Source: Lucifuga dentata (Eukaryota > Chordata > Actinopteri > Ophidiiformes > Bythitidae). From it: a stretch of DNA of 64,000 nucleotides. This document shows, piece after piece, positions 1 through 11,464 of the stretch. How positions within the stretch are numbered: position 1 is the stretch's first letter; each line of letters opens with the position of its first letter. The stretch is taken from assembly GCA_014773175.1 (NCBI GenBank), contig VXCM01000503.1, positions 222,625 through 286,624 on the forward strand, written 5' to 3'. Both the position numbers and the translations under genes were made by a program. The notes under the pieces are model-generated. The model had not been told where the DNA came from. It was given only the letters and a program-made list of their open reading frames with translations, and did no database searches.

Positions 1-238
1 GAGTTCTCTTATGACATGATTATAGGATTCAGATCAAATCCCGCAACTATTTTTTTTATTAAACACAACAAGAAAAAAACAAACAAAATCTATTAAGTAC
101 CTTAAGGTAACCAAGAAAATCTTCTACTTAACATAACTTCATAAGACATCGTTTTAGCCAGTACATTTATGCATTCCTTGAAGGAGGAGACTTCAGTGCT
201 TTTCCAATACCTAAGAATAAGTCTCAGTGCTGTCTATA

Positions 239-371
239 CCCAGACTTAACACTTTAAACTGAGTCTTATTCATTCCTTTAACTTCATTTTTATCATTTAA
301 GAGANCCCAGACTTAACACTTTAAACTGAGTCTTATTCATTCCTTTAACTTCATTTTTATCATTTAAGAGA
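239..371. other. Assembly join: 66-bp duplicate ends around a single N
   Basis: Positions 239-304 and 306-371 are the same 66 bases on either side of the N at 305. This is an unmerged contig overlap, not a biological tandem repeat. Confidence 0.9.
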
Positions 372-750
372 TAAAGTTTCGGTGTCCGAGAAATAGGAAA
401 TCCCCTCTTCCACAGTTTGCAAAGTTTTATCCCAAAATGGATAAACAGAACACTTCCACAAGGCATGCCTTAATGTCCCTTTCTCTTCTTTACATCTCCA
501 GCATAAATCATAATCTAAAAGACCCATTCTTTTTAATTTACTGGGAGTAAAATATCTGTGCAACACTGTATACATTATACCTTTTCCTTTGGCCTCCCTT
601 AAATTCTTTGCAATATTTGAAATTATATTTAACCAGGAATTCTTATGAATCTCTGAATCCAAGTCCTTCTGCCATACAATTCAAAAAGACTCACATTTAT
701 CACTCTTTGCTTTTAGCAGCATATTATAACATCTTGAGGCCTTTCTAATA
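360..750 (-). pseudogene. Degraded LINE reverse-transcriptase C-terminal fragment
   Basis: The minus strand reads RCYNMLLK, a stop, then LDSEIHKNSWLNI, YTVLHRYFTPSKLKRMGL and CWRCKEEKGTLRHALWKC. This is the typical thumb plus zinc-knuckle end of an L1/Tx1-type non-LTR retrotransposon ORF2. An in-frame stop near 677 shows it is dead. The family call rests on motif style only. Confidence 0.75.
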
Positions 751-2123
751 TACTTTGATAATTTAAAAAATTCTAAGATTATATTACTATCCTGAAAATT
801 ATTATTTCTTATACAGTATGAAAACATTTTTAAATTTGTATATACTACTACATAAATCCTGCAACTTTTCAATTCTGTAAGACACCTACAGAGTTTACCA
901 ACAGGTAATGCATTTTTTCGAAGTTATTTGTTTTCCCCCTTAGTGTCCCAGTCCCTAATTTTATTTATTTATTTTTTTTTTTACAAATTAAGTTTGGGAT
1001 AAATTCAACTAAGAAGTTTATCTTAAAAAAAAAAACCCAAAGAAAACAGCATTTTTCATGTAAGCTAGAGACTTTTAACAGCATCAGAAAACATTAAATC
1101 CTCTGTTTTAATAAATTCCAAACCTGTGTTTTGCTTTTTTTTTTTCTCTCTGACAAAACCATTCCTTTAAATTGCACTGTCTTTAATGTTTTGTGATGGC
1201 TGTTTTGTAGAATACTCTGAAAAAAAAAAACTGACAATAAGCAAAGAAAATAATTATTACTTACACACACACACATACAAATACAAATATTTATGAAAGA
1301 TTTTTACTCTCAAATTTAAAACAATGCAGTGCAAAATCTCACAATACAATGAAGAACTGCTATAAACTGAAACAGGGAGGAGGATTAAGGCATCCAAATC
1401 ACTTACACCCCTTTTTTCGCATGATCAAGAAATCCCTGTTACAATGCTCCACAGGATCATTAGAATCATCTCACAAAGTAATACTGCTGTCATGGTCTAA
1501 AGGTGATGACTCCCAATTCTTCACTGTGCTTCCCTGAGGCAAAGAATTGAGGCCCTGCACCTGACAAGCAATCCAAACTAAAAAAAATTAAAAATATAAA
1601 ACTGATTTCTTTAAATTCCCTTTAAATGTTACATTAAATCATTTCCAATCATTCACGTTTTTTTCAAATACATATAAATCATTCCACGTCTGTAACTGCA
1701 GTTAAAGCTTGTAATTTATCAACTGATAAATGATAACATAATCAACTTTGTCTTAGAGCAACAGAATGGGTCAATACAGTAAATTCAGCTAGATACCAGA
1801 TATGGAGGCTGCATGAAGTAAAACAAGTCATTAAGCATGCAGGGTAACTTTCATGCTTGATCTAAAAAAAAAAAAGACACGAGAGTAAAATAACCAGTCT
1901 GGCTGAGAAGGAAAGTTGCATTCATTTGCATGTTTTGATTGTGGGACTAACACAATACTGCTTTGGGTGGGTTTCCCCTTGAAAGAAAATTCATAGCAAT
2001 ACTAATGGGTCATTAAATTTCCAAGGCCGCAAGGGGAATTGGAGCTAAATTATAAATGGTAAAATGTATGCTGGACTATTACGAGTTATCCAAGACTATC
2101 CTGCCATTCTTAGTTTACTGCTT
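751..2123. other. Downstream of ctsc: no gene seen
   Basis: AT-rich DNA with short A/T runs. The ctsc 3' UTR presumably occupies the part nearest 2123. No further coding segment is supported. Confidence 0.6.
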
Positions 2124-2390
2124 CTACAGTTTGGGGATAGGGTCAGCTGTGACTGCAATGCTCTCAATGGCACACTCATCACTTCCTCTGCGGATTCGGA
2201 AGAAGCCTCCCTCGCCCCAGCCGGTGCCCCAGCTGTTCTTCACAATCCAGTACTTCTGTCCAGTCATGTGGCAGCGGCCGTACCCCACCAAAAGCACAGC
2301 GTGGTTGGTCAGCTCAAAGGGGTTGAAGGAGTCTGTGAGGCCTGTGTGGTGGTAGATGCCCTCCTTATAGTGCATGAAGTCAGGATACAC
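2124..2390 (-). CDS. ctsc: ctsc coding exon 8 (last)
   Basis: Encodes [17 protein letters not shown], the catalytic His (TNHAV) and Asn (KNSWG), and the terminal PIPKL plus stop. The acceptor is a pyrimidine-rich TTCCACAG. No clear AATAAA was found within about 550 bases downstream, so the 3' UTR end is not placed. Confidence 0.97.
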   Translation of the reverse strand: MYPDFMHYKEGIYHHTGLTDSFNPFELTNHAVLLVGYGRCHMTGQKYWIVKNSWGTGWGEGGFFRIRRGSDECAIESIAVTADPIPKL

Positions 2391-5300
2391 CTGTGGAAAA
2401 AGGGTGACGGTGTAAAATCTCATGCAAAACTGTTGAATTTCACAAATCTGACCCAGACTAAAAGCCGACATGAAAGTAATGAACTTGCTTAATTCTAGAT
2501 ATTTTAATTCTTAGGTTTTTGTCACATTTCAAGATGATCAAATTAAGAACTTCAACTCCAGCAGTATGCTTACTGAATATGACCAATGTCCTTTACAGCA
2601 TCAAAATGATTAAAAATAATAATAATAGTAACATTTAGTTGATCAACTTGACAATGAAATCCTAACTTTTTAATATTAGCAGCAAGGTTACCTTTTTACC
2701 TGTTTCTATCACAGTCACATATATACACATATAGATTATTCTACAACTAAGAGCATTTATAAGAGATTCTTGGGGAATACCCCAGTAAGGTAAGAACACA
2801 TCTAAGATGGAGTTTGTGATCTTTTTTAGCCTAAAACTTATTTGGAAAGTTGACATCTGTCTGCAAGCTTTTACCATGTATGCAATAGGTTTAACTTCAC
2901 CTTCACATAAAGTGAGATCTAGTGGAAGGTAATTTCCACAAGACACAGAAGGTGGGTTTAGGCTAAAATGCACTTCAAACAGCTAATTGCAAAGAAAGCG
3001 CAGCAGCTACCCTTTAATTCGTCAAGTGTGTATACAAAGTTGTTAGGAAACACAGAGCAGCTGTCGAGTTTGTACCTCAAAGGCTACTGCCATGGGTCCA
3101 TTCTTGACCAGTTCCAACATCATGGCCATCTCACTGCAGCCACCATAAAATCCACCAACATAACTGTACTTTGCTGTGTAAACACGGCCGCAGTTCTGAG
3201 GAACGCCACAAGGGGAGTCCTTTGCAATATATGGAAAGCATGATTCATCCACAATGCCGAAATCCTGGACGTACTTCCCAATTAGGTATGGGAACCCACC
3301 ATCACAACCTTAAAAAGAGGTTGAGCTGTAACTCCAGTTTGAGTGATGGACATGACATTTACTTTGAAAAAAAAAAAAACAGATAAAAGCAGCCTGTTAC
3401 AAAAGGCAAAAATTCAGAAATGTTACCTTGGGAATATTCAGAACAGGAGACCACTTGTTGCGGGCTGAGAACCGGAGCTTCACTGTTGTTGGTCTGGATT
3501 CGAATACGAGCCTCCAGCATTCCCATAGTGGCAAAGGAGTAGCAGCTCCCACATGATGCTAAAGCAGAACATCACTCAAAGTTACACTCAGGCTGAAAGA
3601 AATCACAGTGCTGTGAGCAACATTATTTTACATAATGTTGTCTTGTATGGTTATCTGTATTAGTTATAAAAATGAGCATTTCAGCAGACCTGAGAAACAT
3701 GTACACTGCAATTTTACTGTTTCTTTAGAGCTTTTGATGAAGCACCGGATGAGTTATACTGTCAATGATAACCAATCCTGGTCACAGGCCCAAGGCTGCA
3801 GGGTAGTGTGGTGACTTAACAGCAGTCATGACTCAAATCTGGATGACAGGGAGACCAATTTTTATTTGGAGCCAAAGCCTTAAATCCCCACTTAAAAAAC
3901 AACATAAACTGTAAAGTTTATGTTTCATCTTAAATACATCTTAAATACAGCGCTATGCAGGAGTGAAATTATTGGTTGTTCTAATGTTCACCTTCATAAT
4001 TGTTTTAGTTGACCCCCATGGCACAAAAATCACAGAGTCATCTCACAGGATTAATTCTCAGTTTGTGTGCTGCTTTAATGCTAGTTACTTCTTGGTCTTC
4101 AAGTCTACTTGGTTCAAATCTGGCTGGGTTGTGATGATAAAAAATATAAATAGATTTAAAAAAAAAAATAGAAACATTCTATGGTCACAGGCAACCTCAG
4201 TCGACACCAGCAGTCACGACAAGTTTTTCTAATCCACCTCAATCCTTTAGGTTCTTTCTGAACTCAAATGGAACCTGAAATTGCAACTGACTCATAGGCT
4301 GAGACAAATTTTGCTCCACACCACTGCAGAGGCTTAGAGGGCTACAACTGAAATACTCCAGCTTTCTCCAGGTCCTTAAACCCATCCCTGCAGAGGCCTC
4401 TTCATACACTCCAAGTGCTCAGCAGGAATAATCTCTCCGCTCACACACTAGCCTGTGCAGAAACACTGAAGGAGAAAAAAAAAAGCAGAGCCCAGCCTGC
4501 CAAGAGGGAAATACAGCAGCTGCTTAACTACCGCTCAATGTCTGCCATTACTGAGAACTGCTCAAGTGGAGAGGCACTGCTTTGTGTTTGGTCTTTTTAA
4601 CACATTTGCATCTTCGAGTTGAAAAGTCCAATCTTGTGTGTGCACAGATAAAATACAGCAATCCCAAAGGGTCAATTCTCAGGCCTAAGAGAGAGATCTT
4701 TTAATAGACGACCATGCTTTGGCCAATTACAATGTCTGGCTCGCTCCCAGAGTGGTGGCATTTCCTACACATCAGCACTCAGTTACAATATGAAGCACAG
4801 TGAGTCTCAAGATTTCTACATGACACCAGCTGACTGTCACCTTGGTTTCGCACAGGGCTGAGGAAGTTGACACCGTTGACGTCTCTCCAGTCCCAACGCT
4901 CAGGCAGAGCTGCTGCCATCTTGGCCATCTCAGCTGTCACGTGAGCAGGGCGAACGCGCCTTAAGTAAGAACAATGAATCTTATTATAAGTACCTTTTAT
5001 TTATTATTTGATAGTCATGAAAACTGTTTTATTAGCCCACTACGAAGTATGGAAATGAAATCTGTCAAGACTAGATTTAAGTAAGGTGGATATCCACATT
5101 CCACTGTATGTATATTTTTAAGGGGATGCATTGTTTTTAGTGCTTTTAAGTACAATTAAAGAACCATACTGGCCATTTTGCATGTTTGAGCCTAATATAC
5201 TCAATTTTCATACACATAACATTACTGACAACCACTTCCCAACGCATACTACTGGAACGATGAATTAAAAAAAAAAAAAAATTGTACCTTCCAGACCACC

Positions 5301-8300
5301 ATTGGCTTCAGTTCATTCTGGTACACTATTAAAACCAACTTGTTGATACTTGAAACATTCTTGGGACAGGTAATCCCTCATCACGAACAAGACATATATG
5401 CAGTTTTTTGTTTTTTTTTTGAAGTTATGTAATTTTAGCATTTAGCCGCAAAAAAAAAGCATGGAGTGATCTGAAAATGCTTCCTGTTGTCATTTCTTCA
5501 CTGCAACACTTGAATGCACCACTAGGAAGCATTTTCAGATCACTCTGTGCTTTTTATTGTGCTTAAACACTAAAATTACATAACTTCAAAAAAACCCTGA
5601 ATATACATCTTGTTCACGATGGATTACCTATCCCAAGAACATTTCACATATCAACAAGTTGCTTTTAATAATGTACCAGAATGAACTGAAACCAATGGCA
5701 GTCTAGAAGGTAGGAAAAAAACATTTTTTAATTCTCCGTTCCAATAGTATGCTTTGGGAAATGATTGTCAGTAACATTACGTATATGAAAATTGAATATA
5801 TTAGGCTCAAACATGCAAAATGGCCAGTATAGTCCTTTAAGGGAGGACAGTTGATAAAACAACATCACACGTATATCTCCCTAACTAATCAACAGTATTT
5901 GAATACAACAAATACTCACACAGGGATACGAGAAGCAGGGCCTCCAGCTCGGTAGAACAGTTCCTGCAGAGTGTATGTCTCATGTTCTGGGTATGGGGCA
6001 GCCTTCCAGGAGCTCTGGACCAAATTGATGGACTGAATAAAGTCCCAGTTGTGCTTGTAAGGCCTCTGCTGCAGCCTGTGGATGTTGAGAGATGCAAGGC
6101 TGTTTTCAAAAAGACTTTCTCTGCTCCACATGAGCCACAGACACAAAGACAATTGTCTGTTAGGTTGGATCACTGCACAGACAGACGGAGTACGAGTCCA
6201 CTACCAGGAAGAACGCCATCCTGATGAGTTGGGCAAAATTACAACTTTAAAGGTATAATAGGATTGATTGAAATTCTGATGTTTTTATATTGGAAGGTGC
6301 TGTTATTTGCTCCTACCCTGTATCTGAATAGTTAGCTTTCCTATAGCTGCTGTCTAATCACAGTGACATTTCTTTATGGTCTAATAAATGGTAATAATAA
6401 TAAAAAAATGGTAATAATAAATAATTTCTTTATGGTCTAATACCATCCTATCCTGCAGAAACATCCCATCCATTTTGGCTCGAGCTTTAAGGATGCATTT
6501 TCATGCACCAAATGAGCATAAGCATGCATAGAGGTTGCAGTATGAAACAAGTAGAAATCTCCTGCACTGCAGTGTCATTCAGTCAGGTGCTGGTTAAAGG
6601 CAGCAATGTGAACCCAAAACTCAGCTTGAGGCTCACTTACAAAATTAGAAGTACTGGAAACACAAAAAATGCATTCGCAACCTTTGAGATTTGAGAGAGG
6701 CTGATGACGCACACATCAAATGCACTGTTCACTCTTCCAGTACGTGTAATACTCAAATAAAAATACATACCTACACATCAATAGATATTCTTGGTGTGTG
6801 GCAAGTCTCTCTCATGTCTGCTGTATCAAAGCGATGTCAGCTCTATTTGAAGTCTATGCAGGAGCAAGGAAGGATGAATTGCAAGACTTGGCCTCCCCAG
6901 ACACCAGAGCTCAACCCACCGAACATTTTTGAACATTTGAAAAGTAAAGGCAAAACATGGTGTAACAAACAAAAACACTCTGGGGTGTTCTAAAAAGAAG
7001 AATAATGTGAATTCTCAAATTTGGCAAAACTCATATTGAGCTGATTCCAGAATACAAGCTGTGTAAGGATAAATTATGGGAAGTTTTGCTAAATTTCACT
7101 TAATCTCTTTCAATTTTATTATGTAATCCTGCTAGAAATGTATAATAGCTTTGATTCTAAAAAATGAAGCAAGAGCTTTTGATGATTCAGTCATAATTTC
7201 AAAGCCTGCTGTACATGCTTGAGGGCTGCATTTCCTTGCACAGGCACACTGCATTACCACAACACATATCAAGGGTTAAAGTTGAAAAAAAAAAAAACTT
7301 GCAATAGTCTGGTTTAAACCCAAGATTAACAAAAGAGTCCTGCAAATTGCTTTGGTGTTGCCAGCAACCGAGTCAAGAAGACTCCTGAACTTTCCTTTTT
7401 GAATCGAGCATTTTTGAATTGTCTGTGGATGAGCATTCATCAGTGACTGTGATTTAAAGTCAGATTCCTCTGATGTGAATTCAGTTTCCAGGCACATTTC
7501 TAAGTTGTTAGAGCAACTCAGTTAACATCAAATGTAAGTAGAAAAAAAAAGAAGAAGCACAGATTAAAGCAGATGTCAAAACTACACTAAAAGGGATCAA
7601 AAACACATCCTGTATTGAGATTCTGGATATGGACACATTTTCTCACGAACCGGAGTCCACTGATATACTGTATTATCATATCACTCAGTGTTTGTTTCTG
7701 TTTTTCTACTGTGCAATTTGAGGTTTCCAGTTCTGCCATCTCACCAAAACCAGCCTAGCATATAGTATAGAGTGCCTCACAAAAGTGATACATTGGTTGG
7801 TGATTTGGTAATATTTTCACTCCAGTTTTCTCCCTGTTACTCCAAGAAACCCAATGATTTTTTTTTTTAGAACAAGGCCCACCATGTTTATTCAGAAATG
7901 GCATAAAACATTTTTTTTTCCAAACAAAACACTTATTTTTACATGAGGTCTTTACATTTAACTAGCAACAAAAGTCAGTACACCATGACGTGTCGTTAGG
8001 AAACCTTAATATTTTGAATGATGACCACTGTTTTTTAATACAGTTTTTACTCTGTGAGGCATTGACTTCACAAGGGTCGCACAAGTATCACTTGAGATGT
8101 TGTTCCACTCCTCCGGGAGTGGAACAACAATCCTACTGAACATCTTTGAGGCATTCTTAAACGCAAGGTTGAGGAACACAGAGTTTCCAACCTTAGTTAA
8201 ATTTAAAGACCTCATGTAAAAATCTGTGTTTTGTTTGAAAAAATATACCACTTCTGAATAAACATGGTGGGTCTTCCTGTTCTAAAAAAAATCCTTGGGT

Positions 8301-10040
8301 TTCTTGGCGTACCATGGAAAAAACTGTAGAGAAAATATTACCAAATCACCAAGGGTGTACTCACTTTTGTGAGGCACAATACATAGTGTTGGTTAGGGCA
8401 ATGTTGCTGCCTGAGATAATATACATATATCCATTTTATTTATGTAATGCTACGTAAGCTGTTTACCTGCGGTTGAGGATGGGTCTGTACTCTGCTCGTG
8501 GTGGTACTGGCTTCTCTTTCTTGCCTACAAAACAGGCCCAGTTGTGTCCCAGAACATCATGGACGTATCCTGGCAGGGTCTGGTCACAGTAGCTGGTCAC
8601 CTTGGGGTAGTCCTCAGAATACTGAACCATAGAGACGTAAAGAGCTTTGTGCTTGTAACATACAGTATTATACAACAAGCTCATTTTAAAAGAATATGGC
8701 TCACATTGACTCAGATTTAAAGTATTTAACCTCTGATCATTCCAAGGTAATTTCTGATTCTTTTTAGGATTGTGCATTATAGATTTAGAGAAGAAATGTC
8801 AAGAGCCTGAACAGGAGTATATAAGTCTAAAGCAACGGACCCTCTCACTGTGAACTGACAAGGCAATGAGGAAGCTAAACTAGATATCAGTGATTCATGA
8901 CGTGTGTGTGTTTGGAAGACAGACAGACCATGACACTTCCCTCTATTAAGTGTCATGTGAGTGACGGGGAATAGCATAACTCTAAAATGTAACAGCTTCT
9001 GAATAAAATATGGCCTTTAACAAACTTCAGCCTGGTCAAAGTGCAATGAAGCAATACTTACTCTCAAAATCAGTAAATCAACTCTCATATCGGGTGGGGA
9101 GGAGATTAATACTGAAAATAAACCTTTAGGGTCGTAGCACTTAACACAAGTCTTGCAAAATGCAACTTGGACAATTGATCAACCACAGTGCAAATTCTTT
9201 TCTTTATCATTTCGAGGCCACAACTATTTGTCTTTGTGCAGAATAGGAGTTTAACTGTTACAAAACTGGTTGTGATCCTGCTGCACCAATTCAAGAAAGG
9301 CTAATTGCACACAGAATATAAATCTGTCTCTTTCTATGGTAGATTGCATAGTTACAAGAAAGGGAATTAATGGATCTCACATCTAGTCTTTACCTTAAAA
9401 AAGGCAAACCATTTGTAGCCATTGATGACCACTTCAAATCCCTGGTTGTAGATGAGGGTGAAGAAGCCAGTGTGTCCCAGCTCGTCAGTGGCTACAGACA
9501 GCTTCTCCAGTGTCACCGTCACCACACTCTCACCTGTGGCTGGAAGCAACACAATATTCAATATGTTTAACTGTATGCAGGCTTTCAGATTCATTCCAAT
9601 GTGGATTTCAGTCTCTAGTTACAGATACAACAGGAAATAAATGACAAGAGAATAATATCTGTTATACCTGTGCTATGGAGGGTCTTTATGTAGGTTCTCA
9701 TTTACCCAGGGATGGGCAAATAACATGGATCGCCTGCTGTTCTCTTTTAGCTGGACTAAAAACCTAAAACCTCTTGACTCCAAAGTAGGTATCAGATAAT
9801 TTCCCAGACACATTTGTTTCACTGACTTCTCATCACTACCTTTAAAGTTTGGGGGTCCTTTGTGTTTGAGGGATCCTTACCTTCCGCAGAGCAGTTGATG
9901 GTATGGTCGTGCCCTCCTCTAGACACCTGGAACACCCATGTCCCCAGCAGATCCTCGTAGGTGCAGTTGGCCGGAGTGTCCCCCAGAGATCCTTGAACCC
10001 AAAGCAGGAGCACACACACCAACAGACCGCTCAGCCTCAT
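2124..10040 (-). CDS. ctsc: Cathepsin C (dipeptidyl peptidase 1), complete, 8 coding exons
   Basis: Lysosomal papain-family (C1A) exopeptidase that removes N-terminal dipeptides and activates granule serine proteases. The CDS joins 10040-9881, 9533-9394, 8621-8467, 6120-5920, 4959-4841, 3558-3427, 3308-3076 and 2390-2124. These total 1407 nt (468 aa plus stop; human is 463 aa by recall), every intron is GT-AG and all phases close. Residues 1-20 are a signal peptide, and DTPANCTY then opens the exclusion domain that makes DPP1 a tetrameric dipeptidase. Catalytic residues are Cys264 (CGSCYSFA), His410 ([11 protein letters not shown]) and Asn432 ([10 protein letters not shown]). The C-terminus PIPKL matches the family. 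The ATG at 10040 is chosen because it starts the hydrophobic leader; an upstream in-frame GTG is not a credible start. The last coding exon, single in human by recall, is split here. The next gene on the same strand is grm5. Confidence 0.97.
3076..3308 (-). CDS. ctsc: ctsc coding exon 7
   Basis: Encodes [17 protein letters not shown] through [11 protein letters not shown] to NGPMAVAFE. It ends in phase 0 at GAG/GTACAA. In the human gene this segment and the next are, by recall, one exon. Confidence 0.96.
3427..3558 (-). CDS. ctsc: ctsc coding exon 6 (active-site Cys)
   Basis: Encodes [20 protein letters not shown] with the nucleophilic Cys, then [14 protein letters not shown]. It is 132 nt long, the same as the human exon by recall. 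Acceptor is TTTAG and donor is CCAAG/GTAACA. Confidence 0.97.
4841..4959 (-). CDS. ctsc: ctsc coding exon 5
   Basis: Start of the papain-like catalytic domain: [20 protein letters not shown], then NQ, just before the active-site exon. Acceptor is TTAAG and donor is CAAG/GTGACA. Phases join cleanly to exons 4 and 6. Confidence 0.95.
5156..5840. repeat. 685-bp foldback (inverted repeat) element in ctsc intron 4
   Basis: The arms at about 5156-5485 and 5524-5840 are imperfect reverse complements. The innermost 22 bp (5464-5485 with 5524-5545) pair perfectly around a 38-base loop. The outer ends read TTAAAGAACCATACTGGCC and, reversed, TTAAAGGACTATACTGGCC. No coding capacity was seen. Its shape is that of a palindromic MITE/foldback transposon; the family is not identified. 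Confidence 0.85.
5920..6120 (-). CDS. ctsc: ctsc coding exon 4
   Basis: Encodes the linker/activation peptide region ([40 protein letters not shown]). The donor is a good GTGAGT; the acceptor is GAGCAG. The acceptor is chosen by phase and homology, and its position is slightly less certain than at the other exons. Confidence 0.9.
6840..6993 (+). pseudogene. Tc1-type transposase fragment in ctsc intron 3
   Basis: The plus-strand frame reads YLKSMQEQG and then [20 protein letters not shown]. It corresponds to the Tc1 DDE-domain signature around WPxQSPDLNPIEHLW. The first two catalytic acids and the terminal repeats are not recognised, so this is a relic. Confidence 0.75.
7771..8377. mobile_element. 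Palindromic Tc1/mariner-type remnant with long TIRs, ctsc intron 3
   Basis: The ends are GTGCCTCACAAAAGTGA and its reverse complement, next to TA. The arms extend about 200 bp inward and share the block around ACATGAGGTCTTTA. The centre (8099-8128) has 12-bp perfect arms GTTGTTCCACTC/GAGTGGAACAAC. The left half, on the minus strand, encodes a transposase C-terminus ([20 protein letters not shown]). The right half, on the plus strand, encodes NPTEHL, a stop, then [14 protein letters not shown]. The halves are inverted relative to a normal transposase, so the element is defective. Confidence 0.85.
8467..8621 (-). CDS. ctsc: ctsc coding exon 3
   Basis: Encodes the end of the exclusion domain ([20 protein letters not shown], then FVGKK). 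Acceptor is TTCAG and donor is CGCAG/GTAAAC. It ends two bases into an Arg codon. Confidence 0.95.
9394..9533 (-). CDS. ctsc: ctsc coding exon 2
   Basis: Exclusion-domain strands, including [20 protein letters not shown] and YKWFAFFK. Acceptor is CCACAG and donor is AAG/GTAAAG. It ends in phase 0, after exactly 100 codons counted from the start. Confidence 0.96.
9881..10040 (-). CDS. ctsc: ctsc coding exon 1
   Basis: Encodes the signal peptide (about 20 residues, Leu/Val-rich) and the start of the exclusion domain ([19 protein letters not shown]). The donor GTAAGG directly follows GGAAG. It ends one base into a Gly codon. Confidence 0.95.
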
Positions 10041-10199
10041 TTTCACCTACACATAAACAAGAACTACGCACCCAGTCTGCTTCTTCGATGAGATACGTGA
10101 ACTTAAAGTACTTGTTCGAGTGTCCAACTTTTGACTTCCGTCCTCTAGCCCTATTTAGGCAATCTTCAAACTTATTTCCAAAGAGTCTGACCTCAATCG

Positions 10200-10560
10200 T
10201 GAAAACAAGTCGCTGATGAGAAACTAACAACATCTACACATGCGCACAAACAGCTAGCTGACAAGCTAACTTTTTATCCATTTAGGTAGTCTGGTGCAAC
10301 AATATTAAACATTTAACGATCTCGTCTTTGTTTTACACGTACAGTCTCAACTCTTTCTGTAGCTTACTGAGAATTTTATCTCCTTTCACTCTTTAACTTT
10401 CTCTATCCCGCCTAACGGGATGTAAGCAAACACAGAAAAAAGCATAAGTTACTCCTCTCGCTTCGACTGGAGATTCAATTCTTTGGTCCGTTCACTGTAG
10501 TTTCGCTTTCCTGGTCGGTTGGAGCATGCGCAGTATCGCGAGAGAAGATGAGACAAAATG
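10200..10560 (-). promoter_or_regulatory. Putative ctsc promoter / 5' UTR region
   Basis: A relatively CG-containing block just upstream of the ctsc ATG. It carries CATGCGCA (10239-10246) and GCATGCGCAG (10524-10533), both close to NRF1 sites. TATCGCGAGA (10534-10543) is one mismatch from the TCTCGCGAGA (BANP) element. Such motifs are typical of CpG-type, TATA-less promoters. Promoter function is inferred from position and motifs; no start site is shown. Confidence 0.5.
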
Positions 10561-10659
10561 AGTAAAGAGATAAAGACATTTCGAAAAGACGAATTTTCGA
10601 CATTTTTAAAATGTAACGAATGGGGAATACTTGAATTGTTTTCAAATTCATTGATTAAT

Positions 10660-10687
<28 letters not shown>
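10660..10687. repeat. (CA)n microsatellite upstream of ctsc
   Basis: About 13 CA units, about 120 bases beyond the putative ctsc promoter motifs. Confidence 0.95.
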
Positions 10688-10690
<3 letters not shown>

Positions 10691-11414
10691 GTAATGTATT
10701 AGTAACTGCTTGAGATGTGAAAATAAGGCCATGATGCAAGAAAATACAGTTCAAGTTGTGAATGATCTCATAAAAGCAAGTGTTTGGTGAATGATGTTGG
10801 AGTTTGTATGCAAGATTGTATTTTAATTAACATTGCATCTTTGGGCTTCCTGAGTGTTGTTACTTTTCTTCAGGAAAAATGTTTTATTCATATTAAATAT
10901 AGAGGCCCAGTTGCCAGCTGACAAAATTGCTTTATTCTGGCCAATAATGACCAGAAATTCCTTCCACAATTTATAGATCATCCACACATATTTGACCATA
11001 TAATCAGAGAAAATAAATAAAATATTAGAATGTTTGTTTTAACCATTTGGTAATTAACAAAAGTAAAAACATTAATCTTAGGCTTAGCCTGTGATATATG
11101 GTGGGATGTGGCAACTCCAAATATATTTGGATCTTGTGATGAGAGGAGGAGCTTCATATTTACCCTACACATAATGAATCATACAGATCACTTCAGTGTG
11201 AGCTGAAGTGAATTTCTGAAGTGGATTGAGTATTGCGTTGAACCCAAAAATTGTAATAGATTTGAACCAATTCAGCCAACTCTGTGTAAAAACCTAGTCT
11301 TGGTCTGTTTGTTGTATATTTAGTGTCTGCTGCTTCTTCTCCATCTCTTTTATAGTGTGATATCCTCTTAACCCTGTTTTTTCACTCCTGTGGAGTGCAC
11401 AGTCAAAACATGTT

Positions 11415-11464
11415 TGTGTGTGTGTGTGTGTGCGTGTGTGTGTGCGTGCATGTGCGTGTGTGTG
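11415..11464. repeat. (TG)n microsatellite with TGCG interruptions
   Basis: Alternating purine-pyrimidine run, about 50 bases. Confidence 0.95.

Noticed and set aside
6369..6445. Direct repeat of TTTCTTTATGGTCTAATA about 50 bases apart
   Set aside because: Short AT-rich local duplication; no evidence that it is a target-site duplication of an element.
9919..10233. 104-codon minus-strand frame overlapping ctsc exon 1
   Set aside because: Different frame from the signal-peptide ORF, with no homology; a shadow in the 5' UTR and exon 1.
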